Shown piece after piece: positions 8,147 to 18,207 of a stretch of DNA of 64,000 bases; position 1 is the first letter of the stretch, and each line of letters begins with the position of its first letter. Source of the stretch: Desulfobacteraceae bacterium. GTDB lineage: Bacteria > Desulfobacterota > Desulfobacteria > Desulfobacterales > Desulfosarcinaceae. The position numbers and the translations under genes were made by a program. The DNA lies in NCBI GenBank assembly GCA_024230435.1, contig JAAERL010000145.1, forward strand, positions 1 through 64,000, written 5' to 3'. Under the pieces are notes generated by a model that saw nothing but the letters and a program-made list of their open reading frames with translations, searched no databases and was not told the DNA's origin.

Positions 8147-9073
8147 TTATCTTCCGATCCAGGCAGCGCCGAAAACTCCTGCGGAATCACCCAAGCTGTT
8201 TTTCAGAATCGGCGTTTGCAAGTCACGGTGGTAGGCGTAATTGCGTATCTTTTCCACACCCAAGGTATAAAGCTCTTTAATATTAGACACGCCTCCGCCG
8301 ATCACTACCGCATCAGGGTCTAAAACGGAGATCAACCCGCCTGCACAGCGGCCGAAATCATCGATAAACTGCTCAAACGCCTTTACACAATCGGGCTTGC
8401 CATTGTGGTACCCCTGAACGATTTGCTCCAGGGTAAACTTTTTGCCGTATTGCGCCTCAAATGCCCTGGCCATACCGTTGCCGCTGATCTTGGTTTCCAC
8501 GCATCCCAGGTTGCCGCAATAGCAGCGCTCTCCCAAGGGATCTACGGAAAAATGTCCCCATTCACCGGCAATACTATGCTCGCCGGAATGGATTTGGCCG
8601 TTGATACACAGCCCTCCGCCGCAACCAGAGCCCATGATGATACCGAACACCATGTGAAATCCTTTGGCGGCGCCATTAATAGATTCAGCCAGGGCAAAGC
8701 AATTGGCGTCATTTTCCATTCCTATGGGACGGCCCAAAAGTTGTTCCAGCTCTTGCTGAAAAGGTTTTTTGTCCAAGCTCGTGATATTAGAATTTTGCAC
8801 CTTCCGGGTTTGCTTGTTGATGGTCCCCGGAATGCCGATGCCAATGGTGCACGTTTTGCCGCCGGGCAGTTTATCTAAGGTATGTTGAATCAAATCGAAA
8901 ACAGCTTTTCGAATTGAATCGTACTCGATTTGCAAATCGGAGTCTCTGGGGGTGGGTATGCGCTCCCGGTGTGTTGCAGACCCATCGGGGGCTAACAAAA
9001 CCGTTTCGATTTTAGTTCCCCCTAAATCAATTCCTATTTTCCAGTTTTTTTTATTTACTGTCATTTTGCACAC
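8147..9073 (-). CDS. ROK family sugar kinase (glucokinase/fructokinase-like)
   Basis: About 308 aa. The ATP-binding DLGGTK motif is at the N-terminus (GIDLGGTKIET), the catalytic region is MENDANCFALAE, and the ROK zinc site is GEWGH...CYCGNLGCVET. There is no N-terminal HTH, so this is a kinase and not a NagC-type repressor. It would phosphorylate glucose, mannose, fructose or N-acetyl sugars; the exact sugar is not decidable here. Two starts are possible, ATG at 9073 or 9064, neither with a strong ribosome binding site. It is convergent with the VWA gene. Confidence 0.88.
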   Translation of the reverse strand: MCKMTVNKKNWKIGIDLGGTKIETVLLAPDGSATHRERIPTPRDSDLQIEYDSIRKAVFDLIQHTLDKLPGGKTCTIGIGIPGTINKQTRKVQNSNITSLDKKPFQQELEQLLGRPIGMENDANCFALAESINGAAKGFHMVFGIIMGSGCGGGLCINGQIHSGEHSIAGEWGHFSVDPLGERCYCGNLGCVETKISGNGMARAFEAQYGKKFTLEQIVQGYHNGKPDCVKAFEQFIDDFGRCAGGLISVLDPDAVVIGGGVSNIKELYTLGVEKIRNYAYHRDLQTPILKNSLGDSAGVFGAAWIGR

Positions 9074-9318
9074 ATAATTTTTTGTAAAACTTTCTAATTA
9101 TTTAAAGACGGGGCAGTATTCGTTGTGTATAGCTGATTAGTATTGTAAATTATCTTTACCATCTTTCTATTATCCAGCGTTAGTTCTTTTTTTCACATGC
9201 GTAAACTCTTTTACCGCGGCTGAAGTAATCATGCGGCGACGGTGACGGCAATAGCCTGAAATTTAATGATTTTTCAGCCAAAGTAAATATATTGCCTGGA
9301 ATTAAGGAGGCCGCAATT

Positions 9319-10692
9319 ATGAGGCGTTTCCGGGTTCATATGGATGAACGTTTTTGGGGATTGCTTTTTACAATGGTATTGGTCATTACGGTGCAGACCC
9401 AAGTGATAGCTCAAGTAGCGCAGCCGTTGACCCTTAACGGCGCAATTGCCGTTGCTTTGAAACATAATCCTGATCTTCAGGCTGTCCGGCACCAGGTTGA
9501 CGCCGTTTCTTCGCAAATTGTTCAGGCCCGTTCAGGATTGTTGCCCCAGCTTAATCTTTCTGAAACATACAGCCGCACCAACAGCCCCCTGTGGGCTTTC
9601 GGCACAAAGTTGAACCAGCAAGCCATTGAATCTACAGATTTTATTCCAGGTAGTCTCAATGAGCCCGATTCGATAGATAATTTTAATACGGCGTTATCGC
9701 TTTCATGGAATATTTTTGATGGTGGTAAAACCTGGATTGGCTTACGGCAGGCGCAGCAGAACCATAAAGCCGCCGATCTGAATCTATCGCGTGCAGAACA
9801 GCAAGTCGTTGCTCAAACAGCCATTGCCTATGCGGGTATGATGCTTGCCATAGAAAACCGCGAAGTGGTGCTGCAATCCCTTGATACCGCCAAAGCGCAT
9901 TTAAAGGTTGTGCAAGACCGTTTCAGTGGTGGTTTGGCTGTTAAAAGTGATTTACTGCGTGCCCAGGTGCGCATCGCCGATCTGGAGCAACAGTTTTTCC
10001 AGGCTGGCAGTCAAATTCAGGTGACCCAGGCGATACTCAAGTCCTCTATGGGCCGTTGGGATGATACGCCCCTGAAACTGACCACTTCCTTTAGAAAGTG
10101 CATTCCCACTAAAGGCGATCTGAAGCTGTGGGTGAATCGGGCACTGAAGCAGCGGCCGGATTTGCAGCAGCTAACGATCGAGCGGCAAATTGCCAAAAAA
10201 CAAATCGGCCGCGCCAGGGCGGAGCATTGGCCCAGCCTGGCGCTGCAAGGTTCCTATGACTGGAATTGTGAAGACTTCAGTGATTCGGCCGAAAGCTACA
10301 ATGTAGGGGCCGTAATTCGTCTGAACCTGTTTAGCGGCCAGCGGATATCGGCCCAAATCGCTTCCGCAAAATCCATGCTGGCCCGCGTGCAAAGCCGTAC
10401 AAAAAGCGCCAAAAACGCTATCCGGGTTGAAACTGAACGGGCTTTTCATCAAGCCCGCAGCACATGGTTAAGTATTGATGTCGCCCAAAGCGCTGTAGAG
10501 CAGGCAGACGAAGCGCTTCGTATTGTGAGCAATCGTTACCGCGGCGGATTGCTGACCATTGTTAGTCTGCTTGATGCTCAGGAAGCCCTCCAACAGGCGC
10601 GGACACGGCATTTTACAGCCATGCACGATTATAAAGTGGCGCGTATTCAACTGGCTTTGGCAGTAGGCCGGATCAATAAGGACTGGGAATAA
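9319..10692 (+). CDS. TolC-family outer membrane efflux channel
   Basis: 457 aa from the ATG at 9319, selected by the AAGGAGG at 9304-9310. It has a signal peptide (residues about 12-32, hydrophobic, ending near VIAQVAQ). The mature part shows the two-fold repeat of long coiled-coil helices (such as SALKHNPDLQAVRHQ and the VEQADEALRIVSNRYRGG second-half motif). It is the outer membrane exit duct for the membrane fusion protein and RND pump encoded just downstream; the three genes form an operon. Confidence 0.92.
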   Translation: MRRFRVHMDERFWGLLFTMVLVITVQTQVIAQVAQPLTLNGAIAVALKHNPDLQAVRHQVDAVSSQIVQARSGLLPQLNLSETYSRTNSPLWAFGTKLNQQAIESTDFIPGSLNEPDSIDNFNTALSLSWNIFDGGKTWIGLRQAQQNHKAADLNLSRAEQQVVAQTAIAYAGMMLAIENREVVLQSLDTAKAHLKVVQDRFSGGLAVKSDLLRAQVRIADLEQQFFQAGSQIQVTQAILKSSMGRWDDTPLKLTTSFRKCIPTKGDLKLWVNRALKQRPDLQQLTIERQIAKKQIGRARAEHWPSLALQGSYDWNCEDFSDSAESYNVGAVIRLNLFSGQRISAQIASAKSMLARVQSRTKSAKNAIRVETERAFHQARSTWLSIDVAQSAVEQADEALRIVSNRYRGGLLTIVSLLDAQEALQQARTRHFTAMHDYKVARIQLALAVGRINKDWE

Positions 10693-10749
10693 AAGGGATT
10701 TAAAATAGATCCTAATAAAAGCCCTAAAGATAACCACATGGAGAGCAAC

Positions 10750-11916
10750 ATGAAACAAAAAAGACTTAAGTGTCTGATTTTGATGGCAGTGACCGTTGTG
10801 ATCGTAAGTTGTGGTGAAAAAATCGAGCCCGGCAATACAACCCGGCAAGAAGGTCCAAGCGTTAAAGTCCCTGTGGCAATGGCTGAAGTGATTCAGCACC
10901 CCTACCTGTACGAAGCTGTAGGAACCATTAATGCAAGTACTGCCAGCACGATTTCCGGTAAACTTATGGGTACGGTTTTATCTGTGCATGTTAACGAGGG
11001 TGATAAAGTCATTAGGAAAGATCTGCTGGTTACCCTGGACCCTCGCCAGGTGAAGGCCCAATTGGATAAGGCTCGGGCAGGCCGCAGGGAAGCAAAGCGG
11101 GCCCAGTCTTCAGCGGTTTCAGCCAGGGATGCGGCTAAAGCTTCAGCACAATTGGCCAAGGCGACTTTTTTACGCTACAAAAAATTATTGGAAGAAAATT
11201 CAGTTTCACAGCAGGAATTTGAAGAAGTCGAAGCGCGTCACCGTCAGGCCCAGGCCACTTTGGCCCAAACAGAGGCCATGCTGGAGGCGGCCCGTTCACG
11301 GATTCATCTGGCGCAGGCCGCAGAACGTGAAGCAGGTGTGGCTGAAAAGGACGCTCAAGTCCGGGCGCCCTATGACGGACGCATAGTCAACAAGTTGATT
11401 AACGAAGGTGATTTGGCATCACCGGGTATGCCTTTTTTAACTATTGAACAAGAGGGGCAGTATACCGCTGATCTTGTACTGCCCGAACGTCATATCCGGC
11501 ATGTTTACAACGCTCTGGAAGTAAAAGTGGTTGTTGACGCCCTGGATCATCTGGCTTTAATAGGCAAGGTAAGCCGTGTTATTCCTTCAGCGGATACACT
11601 CAGCCGTTCTTTTCAAATCAAGGTTGGGTTGCCCGAAACCCCGGAGTTAAAATCGGGTATGTTTGCACGGGTTTCTGTGCCAATCGGCGGCACTGGCATG
11701 CTGATGGTTCCTCAAACAGCGGTAAAAGCCGAAGGTCAGCTCAACGGCGTTTTCATTGTAGATGAAAATCAAACCGCCCGCTTTCGCCTTGTACGAACCG
11801 GGCAGGTTCTGGCAGATCGTGTACAAATTATTTCCGGGCTCAAGCAGGGGCAGAGGTATGTAACGGTGATTTCACCAAAGCTTGAAAACGGCTGCAAAGT
11901 GGAGGCAGGCAAATGA
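10750..11916 (+). CDS. RND efflux periplasmic adaptor (membrane fusion protein), lipoprotein
   Basis: 388 aa. The ATG at 10750 is preferred because GGAG precedes it at a good distance; a longer frame starts at 10738. The N-terminus is a lipoprotein signal with the lipobox VIVSC, so it is anchored to the inner membrane. The lipoyl/barrel-sandwich parts ([14 protein letters not shown] and [18 protein letters not shown]) flank a long alpha-helical hairpin (about 95-185). It links the inner membrane pump to TolC. It overlaps the pump gene by 4 bp (ATGA). Confidence 0.93.
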   Translation: MKQKRLKCLILMAVTVVIVSCGEKIEPGNTTRQEGPSVKVPVAMAEVIQHPYLYEAVGTINASTASTISGKLMGTVLSVHVNEGDKVIRKDLLVTLDPRQVKAQLDKARAGRREAKRAQSSAVSARDAAKASAQLAKATFLRYKKLLEENSVSQQEFEEVEARHRQAQATLAQTEAMLEAARSRIHLAQAAEREAGVAEKDAQVRAPYDGRIVNKLINEGDLASPGMPFLTIEQEGQYTADLVLPERHIRHVYNALEVKVVVDALDHLALIGKVSRVIPSADTLSRSFQIKVGLPETPELKSGMFARVSVPIGGTGMLMVPQTAVKAEGQLNGVFIVDENQTARFRLVRTGQVLADRVQIISGLKQGQRYVTVISPKLENGCKVEAGK

Positions 11917-14900
11917 ATCCCGCAATCGGCATGGCGGGAAAATCCGCCCGTTTTTTTATCGATTCAAAGTTGACGCCGCTGGTGATCATTGCCTCCATTT
12001 TGCTTGGTATCGCTGCAGTCGTGGCTTTGCCCAGAGAAGAAGAGCCGCAGATTATCGTGCCGATGATAGATATCTTCGTGCAAATGCCGGGCGCAAACGC
12101 CAAGGAAGTAGAGCAGCGCATCACCAGCCCCATGGAAAAATTGCTTTGGGAAATACCTAACGTGGAATATGTTTATACGACGAGCATGCCGGGCATGGGC
12201 ATGGCGGTGGTGCGTTTTCTGGTGGGACAGGATGAAGAAGAGTCCATTGTGCGGCTGCAGTCCAAACTCATGGCCAATTATGACCGCATTCCCTGGGCGG
12301 CAAGTCCGCCTTTGATCAAACCGCGCTATATTGATGATGTTCCAATTCTGGCATTGACCCTCTGGAGTCCAGACACGGACAGCTACATGCTGCGGCGCGT
12401 GGCTGCCGAGCTGGAGACCGTAATCAAACGTGAGCCCAATGTTTCGATCACCTCCCTTATCGGTGGCTCGGCGCGGACGGTGCAAGTTCTTTTTGATGCG
12501 GTGCGCCTGGCGGCCGTGGGGCTGGATCTGGAGCACGCGGCCAAAATGATTCAGGCGGCCAACCAGGAGTCCGATGCAGGTTCTTATCCTTCGCAACAAG
12601 GGCAGGTTACCGTTCACGTGGGCGGATTTTTAAAAACCGTGGAAGATGTCAAACGTGTGGTTCTGGGCATCCATGGCGCACGGCCGGTTTACTTGGAAGA
12701 TGTGGCCGCCATTGTTGACGGCCCGGGTGAGCCGGATCAATATGTTTTTTTCGGCACGGGACCGGCGGCTTCGGATAAAAACATTCAGCGGCAAGGCGTT
12801 TTTCCGGCGGTGACCCTTACAGTGGCCAAACGCAAAGGCACAAATGCCATTGCCGTGGCCGAAAAGATCCTGGAACGTATCGAAGGTGTTCGAGGCTCTG
12901 TTATACCGGACAACATTCAAACAACCATTACCCGTCACTATGGAGAAACCGCCAAGGAAAAATCAGATGAATTGTTACTTCACATGGCTATTGCCGTGTT
13001 TAGCGTGACCCTTTTAATCTGGTTTACCCTGGGGCGCAGGGAGTCGGGTGTTGTGGCCATGGCCATACCCGTGACCCTGGCGCTGACCATGGCGGTCTTT
13101 TATCTGTACGGCTACACTTTAAATCGAATCACCTTGTTTGCCCTGATTTTTTCCATAGGCATTCTGGTCGATGACGCTATTGTGGTGGTGGAAAACGTGG
13201 TGCGCCACAATCACTTGCCTCAAAACAAAAACCGCACCCGGCACACCATTGCAATTGAAGCGGTGGACGAGGTGGGCAATCCAACTATTTTGGCCACCCT
13301 TACCGTTATCGCCGCCATATTGCCAATGGCTTTTGTGGGCGGGCTCATGGGGCCTTACATGCGGCCTATTCCGGTGGGTGCTTCAGCGGCCATGATTTTT
13401 TCCCTGCTGGTTGCTTTTATTGTTACTCCCTGGGCATCGGTCAGGTTGCTCAAATCAAACGGTTCAGGCCATGGAAACGGCCATGGCGGTGAATCACCAG
13501 AAGATTGGTCCACCCGTATTTATCGCAAGGTTATGGACCCCTTGATTCATAAGCCTGAATGGCGCAGGTTTTTTTTGGCAGGGGTCGCGGCTCTGCTGCT
13601 TATTGCCTGCGCCATGGTAGGCATTGGCCTGGTGCGGGTAAAGATGCTGCCTTTTGACAATAAAAGTGAATTTCAGGTAATCATCGACATGCCGGAAAAT
13701 GCTACTCTGGAAAGCACCGCGTTGGCAGCCCAGCAGATGGGCGAATATCTGGCAACAGTAAATGAGGTGACCGACTATCAAATTCACGTGGGAACCAGCG
13801 GGCCTTTTAATTTTAATGGCTTGGTGCGCCATTACTACTTGCGTAAACAATCCTGGCAGGCTGATATCCAGGTAAACCTGGCGGGCAAAGGCCGCCGCAA
13901 ACAACAAAGCCATGCTATTGCCAAAAGGGTCCGGCCAGAGTTAGTTAAAATTGCCGCACGTTACGGCGCGAGGATAAAAGTTGCCGAGGTTCCGCCAGGT
14001 CCGCCTGTGCTGTCTACTCTGGTGGCCGAGGTCTACGGACCGGATTACGGGAGGCAAAGGCAAATTGCAGCACGGATCATGGAAATTTTTGAGCAGACCC
14101 CAGGCGTAGTGGATGTGGACTGGTTTATGGAAGAAGAGCATCCACGCTATCATCTTAGCGTTGACCGGGAAAAAACCGCTTTGCACGGAATCAGCATGCA
14201 TCAGGTTTCGGAAACTCTCAAACTGGCCCTGGCAGGCCGGCAGGTCGGGCTGCTGCACCAGGGCCGGGAGCGCGAAGATGTGCCCCTGGTCATCCGGCTG
14301 CCCCTGGCTGACCGGGCTGATATTCAGCGTTTACAGGGAATAAAAATGCGCGGCGCAAGCGGCGGCCTGATCTCCTTGTCAACTCTGATACGGGCCAAAA
14401 AATCTACGCCGGATAAAAGCATTTATCATAAAAACCTGATGCCGGTGGTTTACGTTACCGGTGATGTCGCCGGGGTCAAGGAAAGCCCTGTTTACGCCAT
14501 CCTTGAAATGCGCAAAAAGATTAAAGCGCTGCAATTACCCGAAGGCTATGAAATTGCCCAGCACACGTCAGCGCTGCCTCACAGCGACAGAAAATTCGCC
14601 ATGAAGTGGGACGGTGAATGGCATATTACCTATGAAGTCTTCCGGGACCTGGCAATTGCCTTTGCGGTAGTGCTGGTGCTGATTTTTGTATTGGTTGTGG
14701 GATGGTTTCAAAGCTTTAGCACCCCTGCTGTTATTATGGTGGCCATTCCTTTTTCTTTGATCGGCATTTTACCGGCGCATTGGGCAATGGGAGCCTTTTT
14801 TACTGCTACCTCAATGATCGGCTTTATCGCCGGGGCGGGCATCGTGGTTCGCAACTCCATCATTTTAGTAGACTTTATCGAGCTGCGCGTCAAAGAAGGC

Positions 14901-15137
14901 ATGCCGTTGGATAAAGCCGTAATCGATGCTGGCGCTGTGCGGTTCCGGCCCATGATGCTCACAGCCGCCGCAGTTGTGGTGGGCGCATCCGTTATTTTGT
15001 TTGATCCCATCTTCCAGGGGCTGGCCATTTCCCTGATGGCAGGCGAAGTTGCTTCTTTGCTGTTTTCCCGCATGACGGTGCCCATTCTTTACTTCATGGA
15101 CAAACGCCGGGCAATGGAGCACGATCTTGAGCCATAA
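11913..15137 (+). CDS. RND-family efflux pump, inner membrane transporter (AcrB/HAE1-like)
   Basis: 1074 aa. It has the 12-helix RND layout: an N-terminal helix, a first periplasmic porter domain, helices 2-6 with the proton-relay motif [15 protein letters not shown], a second periplasmic domain, and helices 8-12 ([19 protein letters not shown]). The paired Asp residues of the proton relay (DD in LVDDAI) are present. A His/Gly-rich stretch ([10 protein letters not shown]) joins the two halves. The start overlaps the adaptor stop by 4 bp, indicating translational coupling. The substrate is not predictable; the family exports drugs, bile acids, solvents or lipids. Confidence 0.94.
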   Translation: MNPAIGMAGKSARFFIDSKLTPLVIIASILLGIAAVVALPREEEPQIIVPMIDIFVQMPGANAKEVEQRITSPMEKLLWEIPNVEYVYTTSMPGMGMAVVRFLVGQDEEESIVRLQSKLMANYDRIPWAASPPLIKPRYIDDVPILALTLWSPDTDSYMLRRVAAELETVIKREPNVSITSLIGGSARTVQVLFDAVRLAAVGLDLEHAAKMIQAANQESDAGSYPSQQGQVTVHVGGFLKTVEDVKRVVLGIHGARPVYLEDVAAIVDGPGEPDQYVFFGTGPAASDKNIQRQGVFPAVTLTVAKRKGTNAIAVAEKILERIEGVRGSVIPDNIQTTITRHYGETAKEKSDELLLHMAIAVFSVTLLIWFTLGRRESGVVAMAIPVTLALTMAVFYLYGYTLNRITLFALIFSIGILVDDAIVVVENVVRHNHLPQNKNRTRHTIAIEAVDEVGNPTILATLTVIAAILPMAFVGGLMGPYMRPIPVGASAAMIFSLLVAFIVTPWASVRLLKSNGSGHGNGHGGESPEDWSTRIYRKVMDPLIHKPEWRRFFLAGVAALLLIACAMVGIGLVRVKMLPFDNKSEFQVIIDMPENATLESTALAAQQMGEYLATVNEVTDYQIHVGTSGPFNFNGLVRHYYLRKQSWQADIQVNLAGKGRRKQQSHAIAKRVRPELVKIAARYGARIKVAEVPPGPPVLSTLVAEVYGPDYGRQRQIAARIMEIFEQTPGVVDVDWFMEEEHPRYHLSVDREKTALHGISMHQVSETLKLALAGRQVGLLHQGREREDVPLVIRLPLADRADIQRLQGIKMRGASGGLISLSTLIRAKKSTPDKSIYHKNLMPVVYVTGDVAGVKESPVYAILEMRKKIKALQLPEGYEIAQHTSALPHSDRKFAMKWDGEWHITYEVFRDLAIAFAVVLVLIFVLVVGWFQSFSTPAVIMVAIPFSLIGILPAHWAMGAFFTATSMIGFIAGAGIVVRNSIILVDFIELRVKEGMPLDKAVIDAGAVRFRPMMLTAAAVVVGASVILFDPIFQGLAISLMAGEVASLLFSRMTVPILYFMDKRRAMEHDLEP

Positions 15138-15293
15138 CGTCATTGCCTTTTCAAGTGTAAAATAATAAAATTTTTAGATCTTGACATTTTTTTAAAAAAA
15201 AATTATTGAAAGGACAAATTGCTCCAAAGATTCATCCCAATTGCTCCAGTCTTGAAAAACACGTATAAATTATAATTTAAAGGAGACTTTTTA

Positions 15294-15737
15294 ATGAAAA
15301 AAAGAGTGGTAGTACTATTTGGAATGATGTTGTTGGTATTTTGCGGTATTTGCTCAGCAGATGACAATGTCACTATACTGCAAGAAAAAGTTGAATTAAC
15401 GATTGAATTTCCGCTTACTTCAAGAGATGCCAGCAAAAATGCAACTGCAAAAGCAATTTGTGAGGAAAAGGCTGAATGGATTAGCGAACAACGTGAGGGA
15501 ACTCATGTTAAAAATTTAGAAGCCGCTGTTATTGATGTGGATGAACAAAGTCAGATTAGCAAGTTAAACTGTTCCTTTGAATTGGAGTACGGCGAGTCTT
15601 GTGGTTGCCGGGGACAAATTTGTGGCGATGGTACAGAAGTAAATTCATGTTCTGCTAATTGCGATAATGGTGAAACAGCAAATTGCGATTGTGGAAGCTG
15701 TGATGGGCTTCGTCATAGCACTTGCAGATGCTGGTAG
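15294..15737 (+). CDS. Secreted Cys-rich small protein of unknown family
   Basis: 147 aa. An N-terminal signal peptide (KKRVVVLFGMMLLVFCGIC, cleavage near SADD) is followed by an acidic/lysine segment, and the last 46 residues hold 13 Cys in short-spaced pairs (CGCRGQIC, CSANC, CDCGSC, CRCW at the very end). The start is the ATG at 15294 with AAAGGAG upstream. The Cys cluster could form disulfides or bind metal or an Fe-S cluster. I do not recognise the family. It follows the RND operon but is separated by 156 bp and is probably its own transcript. Confidence 0.7.
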   Translation: MKKRVVVLFGMMLLVFCGICSADDNVTILQEKVELTIEFPLTSRDASKNATAKAICEEKAEWISEQREGTHVKNLEAAVIDVDEQSQISKLNCSFELEYGESCGCRGQICGDGTEVNSCSANCDNGETANCDCGSCDGLRHSTCRCW

Positions 15738-15947
15738 GTTATATTTTTCATAATTGATGCGGGCTTGGTTATAACTTCGGCCATTGTGATTTAATCCGCA
15801 CGTCTTGATCAGATATGCTTAAATTATTAATATTGGTCTGAACGCTTCAGGCAAACAGTTCGATTGTTCGCTCAAGATCAATTCGAAGTGATAGCCTTTT
15901 TCCCATAATGCGAATCTTGAAAAACCAGAACCTCGCTCGTGCTTGGC

Positions 15948-16124
15948 TAAGGCGATTTGCAGTTAAAGAATATACCATCTTGCATGTCTTTTTTCCCGTC
16001 TTGTGCGTTATGCCAAAGGTGCGAATACGTTAAGTATGCAAACTGATCAGCAAACTTTGGCATGCCTTGAAGACGAAAAAAAATCGAAGCTCAATCTGGT
16101 ATATTCTTTTCCGCCAATCGCCTA
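15948..16124. repeat. MITE-like repeat, copy C
   Basis: Opposite orientation to copies A, B and E. Starts TAAGGCGATTTGC and ends CCGCCAATCGCCTA. Carries the inner arms TTATGCCAAAGGTGCG and CTTTGGCATGCC, which pair to make one long imperfect hairpin. Confidence 0.9.
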
Positions 16125-16246
16125 AAACAGTCTGATTTTTCGGCGATTCGTTTTAATAGCGAAAAATGCTGGTCATCCCCGGACCTGAACGACTTTGCTC
16201 GCAATGAACGGTTTGCCTTAGCGTTCCACCCGGTCCCTTATAGTTT

Positions 16247-16438
16247 TAAGGGGATTAACAGTTAAATAATATACCATCTTGCATGTCTTTTTTCCCGTCT
16301 TGTGTGTTATGCCAAAGGTGCGAATACTTTAAGTATGCAAACTGATCAGCAAACTTTGGCATGCCTTGAAGACGAAAAAAAATCTAAGCCCAATATAGTA
16401 TCTGTTAAGGCGCTAAATTTTTTCCGCCAATCGCCTTA
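16247..16438. repeat. MITE-like repeat, copy D
   Basis: 192 bp, 123 bp after copy C and in the same orientation. The core is nearly identical to copy F. The left end reads TAAGGGGATTAACAG (one terminal change) and the right end TTTCCGCCAATCGCCTTA. Confidence 0.9.
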
Positions 16439-16454
16439 TTATTTCGAGCATGCT

Positions 16455-16580
16455 AACCAACTAAAATTATAGCAAATATCATCCAGTATAAAAAACTATA
16501 GCTATGGATAAAAACAACATAAAATCAATCAGTTATCTATCATAATAATTTTGCAGGGCCCCAAAACACAACACGAGCCA
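16455..16580. repeat. Dispersed A+T-rich repeat, family 2, copy 1
   Basis: Similar to 34717-34842: both contain ACCAA, then TATA[G/A]CAAATATCA, then TAAAATCAATCAGTTATC, then TTTGCAGG and CC[C/T][C/G]AAAACA-type blocks in the same order and spacing. It is not coding and is unrelated to the MITE-like family. Confidence 0.6.
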
Positions 16581-16636
16581 AGATTCTATACTAAATCAAA
16601 CCGTTGCAGATATTGATTCTCCACGGCAACTGTATT

Positions 16637-17461
16637 TTACCCATAACGCAATTGCGTTTTCAGGCTTTTATTCAGGATGGCTTGCAGATCGGTTGCATGG
16701 TTGGTGAAAATCCAGTCAACGCCACGATTTAATTCCCGGTACAGGCAGTAGCGTGATTTGGGATAACCCGTGCCGATGGATTGGCGTCTGCCCCGATGGT
16801 GGCGTATCATCCGCGAAGACATCAAGGCATAGTGGGAGCACAAACCGCCCCAGTTGTGTTTTATGACCCATTGGCTGTAGCTGCATGGCAAATAGGATGA
16901 AACGGCCACAAGGGCCTTGGCGGGAATTTGCCGGATGGTCTGCAAAATGCCAGGATTCAGGGCCATGAGATGGTAGTCTTTTATGGGCTTGAGCGGTTCC
17001 AGGGCGTCGAATAAATTGCGATGGCACATTGCCGGTTCAGCCATGGGTTGTTTTTTTAGTTCAGCCATAAAATGCAGACGGCCTCCATACAAACGCACCA
17101 CTTCACTCAAACTGGGGATTGACGGGTATAGCTCACTAAGTTCTTCGTAGCAAATTTTGTGAATCAGGCGCGGTGACCTGTGCAGTCTTTTTAAATCCAT
17201 GTCATGATAGACTACCGGCACGCTGTCGGCGCTCCAGCGCACGTCAAACTCAATACCCCATATGCCAATATCTATAGCCTTTTCAAAAGCTGTCAGTGTG
17301 TTTTCTATGGTGCCCAAATTATCATGCACTCCGCGATGGGCGATGATTTTGCAGCTTTTGAGTTTTTCCGCAGAAGGTGATTTCTGGGGCCATTTGGCAC
17401 ATAGGGTGTCTGCCCAGTGCTGCAATGTGTTTTTATATCTTTTCAAAAAGCGTATGATCAT
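16637..17461 (-). CDS. Glycerophosphodiester phosphodiesterase family protein
   Basis: 274 aa. The GDPD signature is complete: HRG at 42-44 (AHRGVHDN), ENT at 53-55, E71-F-D73 and H86-D87. These residues bind the metal and carry out hydrolysis of glycerophosphodiesters to glycerol-3-phosphate plus an alcohol. The N-terminus is basic and no clear signal peptide is seen, so it is probably cytoplasmic. It is followed on the same strand, upstream, by the UspA gene (17480), 18 bp apart, so the two may be co-transcribed with uspA first. Confidence 0.87.
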   Translation of the reverse strand: MIIRFLKRYKNTLQHWADTLCAKWPQKSPSAEKLKSCKIIAHRGVHDNLGTIENTLTAFEKAIDIGIWGIEFDVRWSADSVPVVYHDMDLKRLHRSPRLIHKICYEELSELYPSIPSLSEVVRLYGGRLHFMAELKKQPMAEPAMCHRNLFDALEPLKPIKDYHLMALNPGILQTIRQIPAKALVAVSSYLPCSYSQWVIKHNWGGLCSHYALMSSRMIRHHRGRRQSIGTGYPKSRYCLYRELNRGVDWIFTNHATDLQAILNKSLKTQLRYG

Positions 17462-17479
17462 TTTTAATAAATTTTTAAG

Positions 17480-17950
17480 CTAATTGATAATCAGCACAGA
17501 GATATTTTTAGCACCGGTAAATACCTTATGGGATGTGCTGCCTAAAAAAAATTCCTTTACGGCCGACAATCCGCGCCGGCCCAAGACAATCACATCGTAG
17601 CCGTTTTGCGCTTCCGCCAGAATGTCCCGGGCGACCCCAAATGCTTTGTTTACAATCTTGAGGTGGACGTTTTGATCTTCAAAACCGGCTGAGTTTAAAA
17701 GGTTTTTGGCCTTTTGCATGGCTTCGTTCACCAGTTCGCGTTTTTTATCTTCCAAGGAGCAGAAACTGCTTTGCTGGGAGCGAAACAGCGGTGTCAATTC
17801 AGGGCTGTTCATTTTACATAGCGCCGCCGTATCAAGCATAATGTTTAGCAGGGTAATGTCATTTTGCGGGGAAAAGCTTTTGGCCACGAATTCCACTGCC
17901 CGGAAGGCATTTTTAGAATCATCAAATGCGATCAATATTTTTTGTGTCAT
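17480..17950 (-). CDS. Universal stress protein (UspA family)
   Basis: 156 aa. The start is the ATG at 17950, placed 7 bases after GGAGGG; a longer frame from 17986 is unlikely. It has the Usp fold pattern: KILIAFDDSKNAFRAV at the N-terminus, and the C-terminal nucleotide-binding motif VIVLGRRGLSAVKEFFLGSTSHKVF (G-x2-G-x9-G-S type). It probably binds ATP and acts in stress survival. It is the first gene of a pair with the GDPD gene. Confidence 0.88.
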   Translation of the reverse strand: MTQKILIAFDDSKNAFRAVEFVAKSFSPQNDITLLNIMLDTAALCKMNSPELTPLFRSQQSSFCSLEDKKRELVNEAMQKAKNLLNSAGFEDQNVHLKIVNKAFGVARDILAEAQNGYDVIVLGRRGLSAVKEFFLGSTSHKVFTGAKNISVLIIN

Positions 17951-18207
17951 TTGCATCCCTCCATTTATTAAGGGGTGTCCGGACATGACAAAGCCGGAGT
18001 GGAAATAATCTTTTACGATCCTTAACTGTTTTACTATAATTTTAGCCCAAAATATGCCGCTTAAAGAAAGTTTAATAATAGTTTACATATTTTTGTGGAC
18101 CCTTGCAAACAACTCACGTAAAAAGGGTCTGATTATGACGTAAAAGTATTACATCAACCTTGCTGAAAATTTAGCTTTGATTCGGGCCGTTTGATTTGGA
18201 AATAAAG

